Part shown: in pieces, positions 8,840-17,334 of the stretch
How the letters are laid out: the number at the start of each line of letters is the position of its first letter
Position numbering within the stretch: position 1 is the first letter of the stretch
Source of the DNA: Mycobacterium parmense
GTDB taxonomy: Bacteria > Actinomycetota > Actinomycetes > Mycobacteriales > Mycobacteriaceae
Direction of reading: 5' to 3'
DNA: 64,000 nt
NCBI RefSeq assembly: GCF_010730575.1
Contig: NZ_AP022614.1
Coordinates: 3,100,001-3,164,000, forward strand
Notes under the pieces: model-generated
What the model was told of the DNA's origin: nothing
Databases searched by the model: none
Seen by the model: only the letters and a program-made list of their open reading frames with translations
Translations under genes and position numbers: made by a program

Positions 8840-9489
8840 CCCGGCTGGTGCTGGGGTCGGCCTCGGCGGGCCGGCTCAAGGTGCTGCGCCAAGCCGGTGT
8901 CGATCCGCTGGTCGAAGTCTCCGGGGTCGACGAGGACGCGGTCATCGCGGCGGCCGGTCCGGACGCTCCGCCCGGCGAGGTGGTGGCCGCCCTGGCGGTG
9001 GCCAAGGCCGAGCAGGTGGCCGCGCGGCTCGACGGCGCCGTCTCGTCCGACTGCGCCGTCATCGGCTGCGACTCGATGCTGTCCATCGACGGCCGGCTGT
9101 GCGGCAAGCCCGAATCCGCCGATGCGGCCACAGCCCAGTGGCGCCTCATGGGCGGGCGGGCCGGCCGGCTGCACACCGGGCATTGCCTGTTGCGCCTCAA
9201 CGACGGCGCGATCAGCCACCGCGTCGTCGAATCTGCTTGTACCACAGTGTATTTCGCGTCGCCCACGGACGCGGAGTTGCGGGCCTACGTCGCCCGCGGC
9301 GAGCCGCTGCGGGTGGCGGGCGGGTTCACCCTCGACGGGCTGGGCGGTTGGTTCGTCGAGCGGATCGAGGGCGACCCGTCCAACGTCATCGGCGTGAGCC
9401 TGCCGCTGCTGCGCTCGCTGCTGGGCCGGGTCGGGCTGTCGGTGCCCGAGCTGTGGGCGGCCAACGCCGGCGCCGGTCGCGAGACGTAA
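8836..9489 (+). CDS. maf: Maf-family nucleotide pyrophosphatase
   Basis: This 217-aa Maf/HAM1-type protein hydrolyses non-canonical or modified nucleoside triphosphates to monophosphates, a house-cleaning role also linked to septum control in some bacteria. The N-terminal [14 protein letters not shown] motif binds substrate phosphate and [11 protein letters not shown] contains the catalytic aspartate; GKPESADAA and [10 protein letters not shown] are further family motifs. The GTG start at 8836 overlaps accE5 by 4 nt, as in the Rv3281-Rv3282 arrangement. The nucleotide preference cannot be told from the sequence. Confidence 0.93.
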   Translation: MTRLVLGSASAGRLKVLRQAGVDPLVEVSGVDEDAVIAAAGPDAPPGEVVAALAVAKAEQVAARLDGAVSSDCAVIGCDSMLSIDGRLCGKPESADAATAQWRLMGGRAGRLHTGHCLLRLNDGAISHRVVESACTTVYFASPTDAELRAYVARGEPLRVAGGFTLDGLGGWFVERIEGDPSNVIGVSLPLLRSLLGRVGLSVPELWAANAGAGRET

Positions 9490-9552
9490 TCCGCCGCGCC
9501 CGCCAGGCCGGGAGGGATCACCGTGCCGGACGCTGCCGCCGAAGCCGCGCGG

Positions 9553-9558
9553 TAGGCT
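9553..9558 (+). promoter_or_regulatory. -10 hexamer of a leaderless sseA promoter
   Basis: TAGGCT ends exactly 6 nt before the GTG at 9565. This supports that GTG over the TTG at 9562 as the start. Confidence 0.55.
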
Positions 9559-9564
9559 CGTTTG

Positions 9565-10455
9565 GTGCCGCTACCCGCCGATCCGGACCCCGCACTCTCG
9601 GCCTACGCCCACCCCGAACGACTGGTCACCACCGACTGGCTGTCCGCCCACCTCGGCGCCCCCGGCCTGGTGATCGTCGAGTCCGACGAGGACGTCCTGC
9701 TCTACGACGTCGGCCACATCCCCGGCGCGGTCAAGATCGACTGGCACACCGATCTCAACGACCCGCGCGTGCGCGACTACATCGACGGCGAGCGGTTCGC
9801 CGAGCTGATGAACCGCAAGGGCATCGCCCGCGACGACACCGTCGTGATCTACGGCGACAAGAGCAACTGGTGGGCGGCCTACGCGCTGTGGGTCTTCACG
9901 CTTTTCGGCCACCCCGACGTGCGGCTGCTCAACGGCGGGCGTGACCTGTGGCTGGCCGAGGGCCGCGAGACCACCCTGGACGTGCCGACGAAGACGTCGT
10001 CCGGTTACCCGGTGGTCGCGCGCAACGACGGGCCGATCCGCGCCTACAAGGACGACGTGCTGGCCATCCTGGGCAGCCAGCCGCTGATCGACGTACGCTC
10101 GCCCGACGAGTACACCGGCAAGCGCACCCACATGCCGGAGTACCCCGAGGAGGGCGTGCTGCGCGGCGGCCACATCCCCACCGCCCGGTCCATCCCGTGG
10201 GCCAGGGCGGTCGACGAGAGTGGGCGTTTCCGCAGCCGCCCTGAGCTCGAAGAGCTCTACGACTTCATCGGACCGGACGACAAGACCGTCGTGTACTGCC
10301 GCATCGGCGAGCGGTCCAGCCACACCTGGTTCGTGCTCACGCACCTGCTCGGCAAGCCCGGGGTCCGCAACTACGACGGATCCTGGACGGAGTGGGGCAA
10401 CACCGTGCGGGTGCCGATCGTCGGCGGCGAAAGCCCGGGAACCGTACCGGCCTGA
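9565..10455 (+). CDS. sseA: Thiosulfate sulfurtransferase SseA
   Basis: SseA is a 296-aa two-rhodanese-domain sulfurtransferase. The catalytic cysteine is Cys245 in the loop CRIGERSS, and the second domain also holds [13 protein letters not shown]. The GTG start at 9565 gives MPLPADPDP, matching my memory of Rv3283, and is preceded by a -10 hexamer at leaderless distance. The next gene starts inside the sseA stop (TGATG) and encodes a SufE-like partner, so SseA may hand persulfide sulfur to SufE for Fe-S cluster or other sulfur chemistry. Confidence 0.95.
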   Translation: MPLPADPDPALSAYAHPERLVTTDWLSAHLGAPGLVIVESDEDVLLYDVGHIPGAVKIDWHTDLNDPRVRDYIDGERFAELMNRKGIARDDTVVIYGDKSNWWAAYALWVFTLFGHPDVRLLNGGRDLWLAEGRETTLDVPTKTSSGYPVVARNDGPIRAYKDDVLAILGSQPLIDVRSPDEYTGKRTHMPEYPEEGVLRGGHIPTARSIPWARAVDESGRFRSRPELEELYDFIGPDDKTVVYCRIGERSSHTWFVLTHLLGKPGVRNYDGSWTEWGNTVRVPIVGGESPGTVPA

Positions 10456-10874
10456 TGCCTCTCCCCGCGCCCCTTGCCGAGGTGGTGTCCGACTTCGCCG
10501 AAGTCGAGGGCCAGGACAAGCTGACGTTGCTTCTGGAGTTCGCCAACGAGCTCCCGGCGCTGCCGCCCGACCTCGAAGAGGCGGCCATGGAGCCGGTGCC
10601 CGAGTGCCAGACGCCGCTGTTCATGCACGTCGACGCCAGCGACCCCAACCGGGTGCGGCTGCACTTCAGCGCGCCGGCCGAGGCGCCGACCACCCGCGGC
10701 TTCGCCTCGATCCTGGCCGCCGGCCTCGACGGGCAGCCCGCCGCCGACATCCTGGAAGTGCCCGAGGATTTCTACACCGACCTGGGTCTGGCCGCGCTGA
10801 TCAGCCCGCTGCGGCTGCGCGGAATGTCGGCGATGCTGTCCCGAATCAAGCGCACATTGCGCGAGACCTCCTGA
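10455..10874 (+). CDS. SufE-like sulfur acceptor protein
   Basis: This 139-aa protein belongs to the SufE family, which accepts persulfide sulfur from a desulfurase or sulfurtransferase and passes it on. The conserved cysteine lies in [13 protein letters not shown] and the helical C-terminal part ([19 protein letters not shown]) is typical. The ATG overlaps the sseA stop by one base, so the two proteins are made in coupled fashion; it corresponds to Rv3284, for which I recall a reported SseA-SufE interaction in M. tuberculosis. Confidence 0.88.
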   Translation: MPLPAPLAEVVSDFAEVEGQDKLTLLLEFANELPALPPDLEEAAMEPVPECQTPLFMHVDASDPNRVRLHFSAPAEAPTTRGFASILAAGLDGQPAADILEVPEDFYTDLGLAALISPLRLRGMSAMLSRIKRTLRETS

Positions 10875-10948
10875 AAACGCGCCAAATCCGGCACCGCCTC
10901 GAAGTCCCGACGGCGCGGCGCTTAGACTTCCTCGCAGTCGTAAGAAAC

Positions 10949-10959
10949 TCTCTTAGAGA
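10949..10959. promoter_or_regulatory. Short palindrome upstream of accA3
   Basis: TCTCT-T-AGAGA is a perfect 5-bp inverted repeat about 40 nt before the accA3 start, in an unusually AT-rich 50-nt stretch. It could be a regulator site or simply part of the promoter. Confidence 0.3.
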
Positions 10960-10998
10960 AGCCGCAACCAAGTCTGCAGATACGCCAAAGGAGGCGCA

Positions 10999-12792
10999 GT
11001 GGCTAGTCACGCCAGCTCGAGGATCTCCAAAGTGCTCGTCGCCAACCGCGGCGAAATCGCTGTCCGGGTGATCCGCGCAGCCCGCGATGCGGGCCTGCCC
11101 AGCGTGGCGGTGTATGCCGAGCCGGACGCCGACGCGCCGCACGTGCGCCTCGCCGACGAGGCCTTCGCCCTGGGCGGCCAGACTTCCGCGGAGTCCTACC
11201 TCGACATCGGCAAGCTGCTCGACGCGGCGGCCAAGTCGGGCGCCAATGCGGTCCACCCCGGCTACGGCTTCCTTTCCGAGAACGCCGATTTCGCGCAAGC
11301 GGTGCTCGACGCCGGCCTGATCTGGATCGGCCCCAGCCCGCAGTCCATCCGCGACCTCGGCGACAAGGTCACCGCCCGCCACATCGCCGCGCGCGCCCAG
11401 GCCCCACTGGTGCCCGGCACCCCCGACCCGGTCAAGGACGCCGACGAGGTGGTGGCCTTCGCCAAGGAATACGGCGTGCCGATCGCCATCAAGGCCGCCT
11501 TCGGCGGCGGCGGGCGCGGGATGAAGGTGGCCCGCACCCTCGAGGAGATCCCGGAGCTGTTCGAGTCGGCCACCCGGGAGGCCGTCGCGGCGTTCGGCCG
11601 CGGCGAATGCTTCGTCGAGCGCTACCTGGACAAGCCCCGCCACGTCGAGGCGCAGGTGATCGCCGACCAGCACGGCAACGTCATCGTCGCCGGCACCCGG
11701 GACTGTTCGCTGCAGCGCCGCTTCCAGAAGCTGGTCGAGGAGGCGCCCGCGCCGTTCCTGTCCGACGCGCAGCGCAAGGAGATCCACGAGTCGGCCAAGC
11801 GCATCTGCAAAGAGGCCCACTATTACGGCGCCGGGACCGTCGAGTACCTGGTCGGCCAGGACGGGCTGATCTCGTTCCTCGAGGTCAACACCCGACTGCA
11901 GGTCGAGCACCCGGTCACCGAGGAGACGGCGGGCATCGACCTGGTGCTGCAGCAGTTCAAGATCGCCAACGGCGAGAAGCTCGACCTCACCGAGGATCCG
12001 ACGCCCCGCGGCCACGCCATCGAGTTCCGGATCAACGGCGAGGACGCCGGCCGCGGCTTCCTGCCCGCCCCGGGTCCGGTCACCCGCTACGACATCCCCA
12101 CCGGTCCCGGCGTGCGGCTGGATTCCGGGGTCGAGGCCGGCTCGGTGATCGGCGGCCAGTTCGACTCGATGCTGTCCAAGCTGATCGTCTACGGCGCCAC
12201 CCGCGAGGAGGCGTTGGCCCGCTCCCGCCGCGCCCTGGACGAGTTCCACGTCGAGGGGCTCGCCACGGTCATCCCGTTCCACCGCGCCGTGGTCCGGGAC
12301 CCGGCGTTCATCGGTGACGACGACGGCTTCTCGGTGCACACCCGCTGGATCGAGACCGAGTGGAACAACACCGTCGAGCCGTTCACCGGCGGGGAGTCCA
12401 TCGACGAGGAGGACACCCGGCCTCGGCAGAAGGTGGTCGTCGAGGTCGACGGCCGTCGGGTCGAGGTGTCGCTGCCCGGTGACCTCGCGATGTCCGGGGG
12501 CGCCGCCGACCCGGCCGGCGTGATCCGCAAGAAGCCCAAGCCGCGCAAGCGGGGCGCCCACGCGGGCGCGTCGGCCTCCGGCGACGCCGTGACCGCGCCC
12601 ATGCAGGGCACCGTCGTCAAGGTCGCTGTCGAGGAGGGACAGCAGGTAGCCACCGGCGACCTCGTGGTGGTCCTCGAGGCGATGAAGATGGAGAATCCGG
12701 TCACCGCGCACAAGGACGGCACCATCACCGGCCTCGCGGTCGAAGCCGGCGCCGCCATCACCCAGGGGACTGTGCTCGCCGAGATCAAGTGA
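10999..12792 (+). CDS. accA3: Acyl-CoA carboxylase alpha subunit AccA3 (biotin carboxylase and carrier)
   Basis: AccA3 is the 597-aa biotinylated subunit shared by mycobacterial acyl-CoA carboxylases. Residues 1-450 are biotin carboxylase, with [13 protein letters not shown] at the N terminus, the glycine-rich [14 protein letters not shown] lid and [14 protein letters not shown]. The C-terminal carrier domain has the biotinylation site EAMKMENP with Lys563. The GTG start is preceded by a strong AAAGGAGG site 4 nt upstream. It is the partner of AccD5 and AccE5 encoded just upstream and the substrate of BirA. Confidence 0.97.
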   Translation: MASHASSRISKVLVANRGEIAVRVIRAARDAGLPSVAVYAEPDADAPHVRLADEAFALGGQTSAESYLDIGKLLDAAAKSGANAVHPGYGFLSENADFAQAVLDAGLIWIGPSPQSIRDLGDKVTARHIAARAQAPLVPGTPDPVKDADEVVAFAKEYGVPIAIKAAFGGGGRGMKVARTLEEIPELFESATREAVAAFGRGECFVERYLDKPRHVEAQVIADQHGNVIVAGTRDCSLQRRFQKLVEEAPAPFLSDAQRKEIHESAKRICKEAHYYGAGTVEYLVGQDGLISFLEVNTRLQVEHPVTEETAGIDLVLQQFKIANGEKLDLTEDPTPRGHAIEFRINGEDAGRGFLPAPGPVTRYDIPTGPGVRLDSGVEAGSVIGGQFDSMLSKLIVYGATREEALARSRRALDEFHVEGLATVIPFHRAVVRDPAFIGDDDGFSVHTRWIETEWNNTVEPFTGGESIDEEDTRPRQKVVVEVDGRRVEVSLPGDLAMSGGAADPAGVIRKKPKPRKRGAHAGASASGDAVTAPMQGTVVKVAVEEGQQVATGDLVVVLEAMKMENPVTAHKDGTITGLAVEAGAAITQGTVLAEIK

Positions 12793-12811
12793 TCCGCGGG
12801 CCAGGCTGAAC

Positions 12812-12838
12812 GTTGTCGGCTGGGCCACACGCGGGTAC
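12812..12838 (+). promoter_or_regulatory. SigF-like promoter upstream of the STAS gene
   Basis: GTTG, a 17-nt spacer and GGGTAC resemble the mycobacterial SigF consensus (GTTT, 15-17 nt, GGGTAT). It would give a 5' leader of about 130 nt before the STAS start at 12974. Its position next to sigF strengthens the case, but the -35 and -10 each carry a mismatch. Confidence 0.4.
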
Positions 12839-12973
12839 TGTTCAATCAGGTTGAGTTCACAGCCGTCCGGATCACGTCGGGAGACGCGGCCGGGGGCTGA
12901 ATTCCCGGGCCCCCCAGCGCCACCACTTCGGCGTCCTCCCCAGCACATCCTCCTCTTACGCAGGGAGTCGGCA

Positions 12974-13402
12974 ATGTCTGTGGCCCAACCGCGGCAATAC
13001 AGCCACACGGCGCAGTTCACCGCTCGATGGGACGCGTCCGGTGCCACCGTCATCACCGTCGACGGCGAGCTCGACGCCTCCAACGCCGATCAGCTGGCCG
13101 CCTACGTCCAACACGGCATCACCCGTTGCCGGCGGGTGGTGCTGGACCTTCGCGGCTTGAAATTCATTGGCACTGCTGGTTTTTCGGCATTGCACCGGAT
13201 CAACGTGGTGTGTTCGGGCGCGCAGGCGCACTGGGCCATGGCGCCCAGCGCGGCGGTGGCCAGGTTGCTGCGCATCTGCGATCCCGACGGCACCCTGCCG
13301 GTGACGACACCGCGCGACGAGCCGTTGCTGGGGTCCAGGACCTTCGACGGCAGCGACGGCGAACCCGAAGCGCTACTCCAACTGGTCGCGGAGCCGCGCT
13401 AG
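12974..13402 (+). CDS. STAS-domain anti-anti-sigma factor
   Basis: This 142-aa protein is a single STAS domain. VITVDGELDASNADQLAAYV and VVLDLRGLKFIGTAGFSAL match anti-sigma antagonists such as SpoIIAA, RsbV, RsfA and RsfB, with Thr67 at the usual phosphorylation position (GTAG). It probably binds an RsbW-type anti-sigma factor, and the neighbouring one is the obvious candidate. The ATG at 12974 has GGGAG 8 nt upstream; an in-frame TTG at 12851 would add 41 residues of unlikely sequence. Its last 30 nt overlap the 3' end of sigF on the opposite strand. I recall no such gene here in M. tuberculosis. Confidence 0.88.
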   Translation: MSVAQPRQYSHTAQFTARWDASGATVITVDGELDASNADQLAAYVQHGITRCRRVVLDLRGLKFIGTAGFSALHRINVVCSGAQAHWAMAPSAAVARLLRICDPDGTLPVTTPRDEPLLGSRTFDGSDGEPEALLQLVAEPR

Positions 13403-14161
13403 CGACTTGGCCAGCAACCGGGAGACGTGCATCTGCGAAATGCCGACCCGCTCGGCGATCTGTGTCTGCGTCATCGACTCGAAGAACCTGAGCACCAACA
13501 CCGCTCGCTCCCGCTCCGGCAGCGCCTCGAGCAGCGGGCGCAGCGACTCGCGGTCCTCGATCCGGTCGAGACCGGTGTCCACGTCGCCGAGGGTGTCGGC
13601 GATGGCGCGCGCCTCCTCTTCCTCGCTGCCGCCGCCGCTGTCGATGGACAGGGTGTTGTAAGAGCTGCCCGCCACCAGGCCCTCGACCACCTCGTCGCGG
13701 TCCATGTCGAGTTCGGCGGCGAGTTCGGTTGCGGTGGGCGCCCTTCCGAGCCGTTGGGACAGATCCGCGGTGGCGGTGCCCAGCCGCAGGTGCAATTCCT
13801 TGAGGCGCCGCGGAACCTTCACAGACCAACTGTTGTCGCGGAAGTGGCGGCGGACCTCGCCCATGATCGTGGGGACCGCGAACGAGACGAAGTCGGACCC
13901 GGTCTCGACGTCGAAGCGGACGACCGCGTTGACCAGTCCCACCCGCGCCACCTGGATCAGGTCGTCGCGCGGCTCGCCGCGGCCCTCGAACCGGCGGGCG
14001 ATGTGGTCGGCCAGCGGCAGGCAGCGCTCGACGATCTTGTCCCGCTGACGCTGATATTCCATCGAACCGGCGGTGACGCCGGTCAGCTCACGGAACATCT
14101 CCGGGACATCGGCGTATTCGTTCGGGCGCGAAGCCGAACCGCCGGCAGCGCGCGATGTCAC
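13373..14161 (-). CDS. sigF: RNA polymerase sigma factor SigF
   Basis: SigF is a 262-aa alternative sigma factor (SigB/SigF/SigG group) controlling stress and stationary-phase genes. Region 2 includes PRDDLIQVARVGLVNAVVRFD and the FVSFAVPTIMGEVRRHFRD stretch; region 4 ends with TQTQIAERVGISQMHVSRLL. The GTG start at 14161 overlaps the rsbW stop by 4 nt (GTGA) and gives the length expected from the 261-aa M. tuberculosis protein; an upstream start would fuse unrelated residues. RsbW, encoded just upstream in the same operon, holds SigF inactive. Confidence 0.96.
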   Translation of the reverse strand: MTSRAAGGSASRPNEYADVPEMFRELTGVTAGSMEYQRQRDKIVERCLPLADHIARRFEGRGEPRDDLIQVARVGLVNAVVRFDVETGSDFVSFAVPTIMGEVRRHFRDNSWSVKVPRRLKELHLRLGTATADLSQRLGRAPTATELAAELDMDRDEVVEGLVAGSSYNTLSIDSGGGSEEEEARAIADTLGDVDTGLDRIEDRESLRPLLEALPERERAVLVLRFFESMTQTQIAERVGISQMHVSRLLAKSLARLRDQLE

Positions 14162-14595
14162 CTGCTGGAGGCCGCCCGTCGCGCCGTCAGCGTGATACCG
14201 AAGACGCTTCCGGTTTCGTCGGGTTCTCGACCGTCGTGGAACGTGCGCACGTCGTCGGCCAACGATGTCAGGACATGCCAACTGAAGCTGCCCGGCGACA
14301 CCACGTCGTGGGTGTCACAGGCCGCGGACGCCTCGACCACCAATTTGTCGTCCTGCGGGTCGACCACCACAACGAGCGTCGCGTCCGGGGTGGCCGAGCG
14401 GATCAGCCGGGTGCACACCTCGTCGACCGCAAGCCGCAGGTCGGCCACCGCGTCGAAATCCAGGTCCGCGAAGGTGCCGATGGCACCCACCAGCGTGCGC
14501 AGCATGGCGAGGTTCTCCAGTCGGGCCGCGACGTGCAATTCGACGGCACGGCGGCCCCGTTGACGCTTGCTCACACGCAATCCCGTTTCGTTCAT
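14158..14595 (-). CDS. rsbW: Anti-sigma factor RsbW/UsfX
   Basis: This 145-aa GHKL-fold anti-sigma factor sequesters SigF. The N box region DLRLAVDEVCTRLIRSA is clear, and the C terminus reads GSVFGITLTARR. The ATG at 14595 has GGGAGA about 5 nt upstream and gives exactly the length I recall for UsfX; the reading frame is open for 27 more codons upstream but they look non-coding. It is translationally coupled to sigF. Antagonists would be STAS proteins such as the one encoded at 12974-13402. Confidence 0.94.
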   Translation of the reverse strand: MNETGLRVSKRQRGRRAVELHVAARLENLAMLRTLVGAIGTFADLDFDAVADLRLAVDEVCTRLIRSATPDATLVVVVDPQDDKLVVEASAACDTHDVVSPGSFSWHVLTSLADDVRTFHDGREPDETGSVFGITLTARRAASSR

Positions 14596-14666
14596 CTGGT
14601 CTCCCGGCGACGTTTGACTGACACTACTACTGCTCCGCAGCCCCTCATCGACCGTCGGCTCGAGCC

Positions 14667-14692
14667 GATTAGTCACGATGGCCGCCGGGTAT
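14667..14692 (+). promoter_or_regulatory. SigF-like promoter for the 57-aa membrane protein
   Basis: GATT, a 16-nt spacer and a perfect GGGTAT -10 element lie just before the ATG at 14703. Transcription would begin near 14699-14702, giving an almost leaderless mRNA. The spacing and the -10 fit SigF, and the region is divergent from rsbW-sigF. Confidence 0.5.
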
Positions 14693-14702
14693 TCCGCCCC
14701 AC

Positions 14703-14876
14703 ATGGACGGGATCGGCAACGGGACCGTGGGACCAGTGGAAACGACCGATCCGAAACGCGAGCGCCGGCTCACGCGCGTCGCGATCATCGCCGGAATCAC
14801 GCTGGTGGTGCTGATGGTTTTGGCTGTAAGCATTTACGTCGGTGTTGTCGTGATCCTGGCCCCGATGGCGGGGTGA
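14703..14876 (+). CDS. Small single-pass membrane protein (57 aa), possibly SigF-dependent
   Basis: A short open frame encodes a charged 26-residue N terminus (ending ETTDPKRERRLTR) followed by one strongly hydrophobic helix, VAIIAGITLVVLMVLAVSIY, and a short tail ending LAPMAG. The amino-acid pattern, high third-position GC and SigF-like promoter immediately upstream argue that it is a real gene despite its size. A positively charged stretch before the helix predicts the N terminus in the cytoplasm. I do not recognise a family; the function is unknown. It is divergent from rsbW. Confidence 0.7.
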   Translation: MDGIGNGTVGPVETTDPKRERRLTRVAIIAGITLVVLMVLAVSIYVGVVVILAPMAG

Positions 14877-15008
14877 CCACGCTAACGCGTCCTTTCGACT
14901 CTGGTCATGACTGACGGCCGTGACTCACGGCATGGTGCAGACGTGATACCCGTTCATCGTCGCCGGTAACCCCGCAATCGCGGCCCGGACGCGCGTGGGC
15001 AGTTTCGT

Positions 15009-15392
15009 CTAGGGCCCCAGTGGCGGTCCGGCGATCGGCGTGACGCCCATCGCCACCATCACCGCCATCAGCGTGAACAGCAACCAGCCGGCCCCGTGCC
15101 ATCCCCACCAGGTGCCGCCGGCCTTCTAGACGCGGTAGGTGCGCAGGAACGCCCAGATGCCGGAGGCCAGGAGGATCAACGGCCCGCCGAGCGCCAGGAT
15201 CGTGCGCTGCGGGGTACCGCAGGCCGCCGTGTCGGTGCCCGTCACCGGGCAGGTACTCACCCACAGCGCGGCCATCACCAGGAAGCCGACCGCCGCGCAC
15301 CCCGCCAGGGCCGCGAAGCGGACGGCGGCGTGGACCTCGCGGTCTTCCCGCCCCAGGCGGTCACCGCCCGGTCTCTCGTGTGCTTTGTGCAT
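15009..15392 (-). pseudogene. Rv3289c-like membrane protein interrupted by an amber codon
   Basis: An 88-aa frame beginning MHKAHERPGG has two membrane helices (about residues 25-45 and 65-85) and ends at TAG at 15126-15128. The same frame then continues for 38 codons, starting KAGGTWWGWHGAGW and containing a third helix (WLLFTLMAVMVAMGV), to a TAG at 15009. The full 127 residues match the length I recall for Rv3289c of the sigF locus. A single TGG-to-TAG change would explain the break. The shorter protein may still be made, or the gene may be inactive. Confidence 0.6.
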
Positions 15393-15719
15393 CCGCGACC
15401 TCGACTCCCCTGGTTGTGGAACTCACCCGGTTCTGGAGCTTCACCCGGTTCTGAAACTCTCGTTTCTGGCCCCATCTTCTGCTCATCGTTCATCGCTCGC
15501 CGCATCGGATTGGTTACCACACCCGAGACGATCCCCCCGAGGGTGTCGCCTGGGCGCCGGCCGGAAACCGCGCAACGCCAACCGGCGCGGGGTGCGGTGC
15601 CGCCCCACAGCCCCGCGGGCGCAGGCCACTCGGACGGGCTCACGTTGTCTGCGGGCGCCGGGTCGGTAAAAATCGATCGGAACGGGTCCACAGTCTGGGA
15701 CGGGTCGAGGCGGGGGTAA
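15393..15719. other. Intergenic stretch without a convincing gene
   Basis: No frame here looks coding. It holds two copies of TCACCCGGTTCTG (15423-15435 and 15441-15453) 18 bp apart, and should contain the promoters of the flanking divergent genes. Confidence 0.5.
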
Positions 15720-16427
15720 ATGGATCTCTCGGTGCGCAGCACTATGCCGGAAGTCCTCGACGGCGAAACCGTCGACATCGCCGATTACCGGCGCTGCCTG
15801 AACGAACTCGCCGTCGTCAATCGCATCACCCTCACCCACCGCCCGTCATTGCACTGGCTGGCGCAGGCGACGAAAGGCTGGCCCGTCGGCGAGAAATTCT
15901 CGGTGCTCGACGTCGGTTACGGCGACGGCGATCTGTTGCGCGCCATTGCCCGGTGGGCGGACCGGCGCGGGCTCAAGGCCCAATTGACGGGAATCGACCT
16001 CAATCCGCGGAGCGCTCAGGCGGCCAGCGGCGCCACCCCGCCGGAAATGGATATCACCTACCTGACGGGTGACGTTTTTTCCTATACTCCGAGCGAGCCA
16101 GCGGATTTCATCGTGAGCTCGCAGTTCGCGCATCACCTCGGCGACGATGATATTGTCAAATTTCTCCACTGGCTCGAGACGAATTCCGTTTATGGCTGGC
16201 ATGTCAGTGATCTCCATCGCCATTCGCTCGCATATCACAGCTTTCCCATTCTCGCTCGCTTGATGCGATGGCACGGCATTGTCCTCTCCGACGGGCTGGT
16301 GTCCATCGCCCGGAGTTTTCGCCGCCAGGACTGGGAGGAATACCTGGACAAAGCGGGGCTGGACGCGGAGATTTCCTGGTACGCATTCCGGTTCTGCGTG
16401 CGCCGGATGAAAAGGGAATGGAATTGA
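15720..16427 (+). CDS. Class I SAM-dependent methyltransferase
   Basis: This 235-aa protein carries the methyltransferase motif I VLDVGYGDGDLLRAIARWA, motif II LTGIDLNPRSA and the motif LTGDVFSYTPSEPADFIVSS. Such proteins in actinobacteria and proteobacteria are often found with type III polyketide synthases, but none is nearby, so the acceptor is unknown. An alternative ATG at 15744 (MPEVLDGE) is in frame; neither has a strong Shine-Dalgarno. Base composition dips in the second half of the gene (for example the ATATTGTCAAATTTCTC region), which may indicate recent acquisition. Confidence 0.82.
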   Translation: MDLSVRSTMPEVLDGETVDIADYRRCLNELAVVNRITLTHRPSLHWLAQATKGWPVGEKFSVLDVGYGDGDLLRAIARWADRRGLKAQLTGIDLNPRSAQAASGATPPEMDITYLTGDVFSYTPSEPADFIVSSQFAHHLGDDDIVKFLHWLETNSVYGWHVSDLHRHSLAYHSFPILARLMRWHGIVLSDGLVSIARSFRRQDWEEYLDKAGLDAEISWYAFRFCVRRMKREWN

Positions 16428-16510
16428 TTATCCGGTGGCCATTCGCGCCGGCTATGTGAGCTCATTCACGCCGAACCCGCCGAACCCGTTGCCGGGCGCG
16501 GCAATCCGTC

Positions 16511-16529
16511 CCGGCGCCCTGAGCGCCGG
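16511..16529 (+). terminator. Hairpin downstream of the methyltransferase
   Basis: CCGGCGC and GCGCCGG form a perfect 7-bp stem with a 5-nt loop, 84 nt after the stop codon. There is no T-tract, as is common for proposed mycobacterial terminators. Confidence 0.35.
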
Positions 16530-16577
16530 CGCTTGGCCGCCGCTTTGTGGTGTCGCCCACGTTCTTCTCGGCGAAAT

Positions 16578-16634
16578 GTGTCTGATAAACGAATTCCGAA
16601 TTGCGACTTAGGCTCCGTGGGTACTATCTGACAC
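16578..16634 (+). promoter_or_regulatory. Promoter and inverted half-sites in front of the tetR gene
   Basis: GTGTCTGATA (16578-16587) and TATCTGACAC (16625-16634) are inverted copies differing at one position. The second overlaps a -10 hexamer (TACTAT, 16622-16627) and abuts the ATG at 16635. This layout suits autorepression by the TetR protein and a leaderless mRNA. The two half-sites are 37 nt apart, so they may be separate sites and not one operator. Confidence 0.45.
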
Positions 16635-17303
16635 ATGCCAACAGCTAGGAGGCGGTTATCCCCCGAGGATCGACGCGCCGAGCTGCTCGCTTTGGGGGCG
16701 GAAGTCTTCGGCAAGCGGCCGTACGACGAGGTTCGAATCGACGAGATCGCCGAACGGGCCGGGGTTTCCCGTGCCCTGATGTATCACTACTTCCCCGACA
16801 AGCGGGCCTTCTTCGCCGCGGTCGTGCAGGACGAGGCCGACCGGCTGCACGAGGCCACCAACCAGTTGCCTCCTTCCGGCTTGACGCTGTTCGAAGAGGT
16901 CAAGATGGGCGTGCTGGCCTACATGGCCTACCAGCAGCTCCATCCCGAGTCGGCGTGGGCGGCCTACGTCGGCCTCGGCCGCTCGGATCCGGTCCTGCTG
17001 GGCGTCAGCGACGAGGCCAAGAACCGCCAGATGGAGCACATCATGTCGCGCGTCGGGGAGGTGCTGGCCTCCGCGGTGCCGGACTCGAAACTCGACAGCG
17101 ACGTCGAGCGGGACCTGCGCGTGATCGTGCACGGCTGGCTGGCGTTCACCTTCGAGCTTTGCCGGCAGCGCATCATGGACCCGTCGACCGACGCCGACCG
17201 GATGGCCGACGCCTGTGCGAACGCCCTGCTGGACGCCATCGCGCGGCTCCCGGGAATCCCGGAGGAGCTGGAATACGCGATGACCCACGCGCGACTCCAG
17301 TGA
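16635..17303 (+). CDS. TetR-family transcriptional regulator
   Basis: This 222-aa protein has an N-terminal TetR helix-turn-helix: VRIDEIAERAGVSRALMYHY with the following FPDKRAFF, at about residues 32-62. The C-terminal ligand-binding domain is all-helical. It matches Rv3295, which also precedes lhr. The ATG at 16635 lies right after inverted half-sites and a -10 hexamer. The gene is 31 nt upstream of lhr, with a perfect palindrome in between, so it could control lhr or itself. The ligand is unknown. Confidence 0.9.
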   Translation: MPTARRRLSPEDRRAELLALGAEVFGKRPYDEVRIDEIAERAGVSRALMYHYFPDKRAFFAAVVQDEADRLHEATNQLPPSGLTLFEEVKMGVLAYMAYQQLHPESAWAAYVGLGRSDPVLLGVSDEAKNRQMEHIMSRVGEVLASAVPDSKLDSDVERDLRVIVHGWLAFTFELCRQRIMDPSTDADRMADACANALLDAIARLPGIPEELEYAMTHARLQ

Positions 17304-17310
17304 TTTTGTC

Positions 17311-17326
17311 GGTGCCGATCGGCACC
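17311..17326. promoter_or_regulatory. Perfect 16-bp palindrome between tetR and lhr
   Basis: GGTGCCGATCGGCACC begins 8 nt after the tetR stop and ends 8 nt before the lhr start. Without a loop it is more like a dimer-binding operator than a terminator, and it would sit in the lhr translation initiation region. Confidence 0.5.
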
Positions 17327-17334
17327 ATGGTGGA

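Noticed and set aside
10846..13083. 745-codon frame antisense to accA3
   Set aside because: Shadow of accA3; composition is atypical and no motif is recognisable.
14596..14760. Search for a SigF autoregulatory promoter in front of rsbW on the minus strand
   Set aside because: No GTTT-N15-17-GGGTA match was found on the minus strand here; the clear match points the other way, to the small membrane protein.
15693..15719. SigF-like GTCT-N17-GGGTAA before the methyltransferase
   Set aside because: Transcription would start downstream of the chosen ATG; it could only serve the ATG at 15744 and has a weak -35.
15275..15778. 167-codon minus-strand frame across the 15.4-15.7 kb gap
   Set aside because: It overlaps the membrane-protein gene and methyltransferase start, and has no plausible domain or codon pattern.
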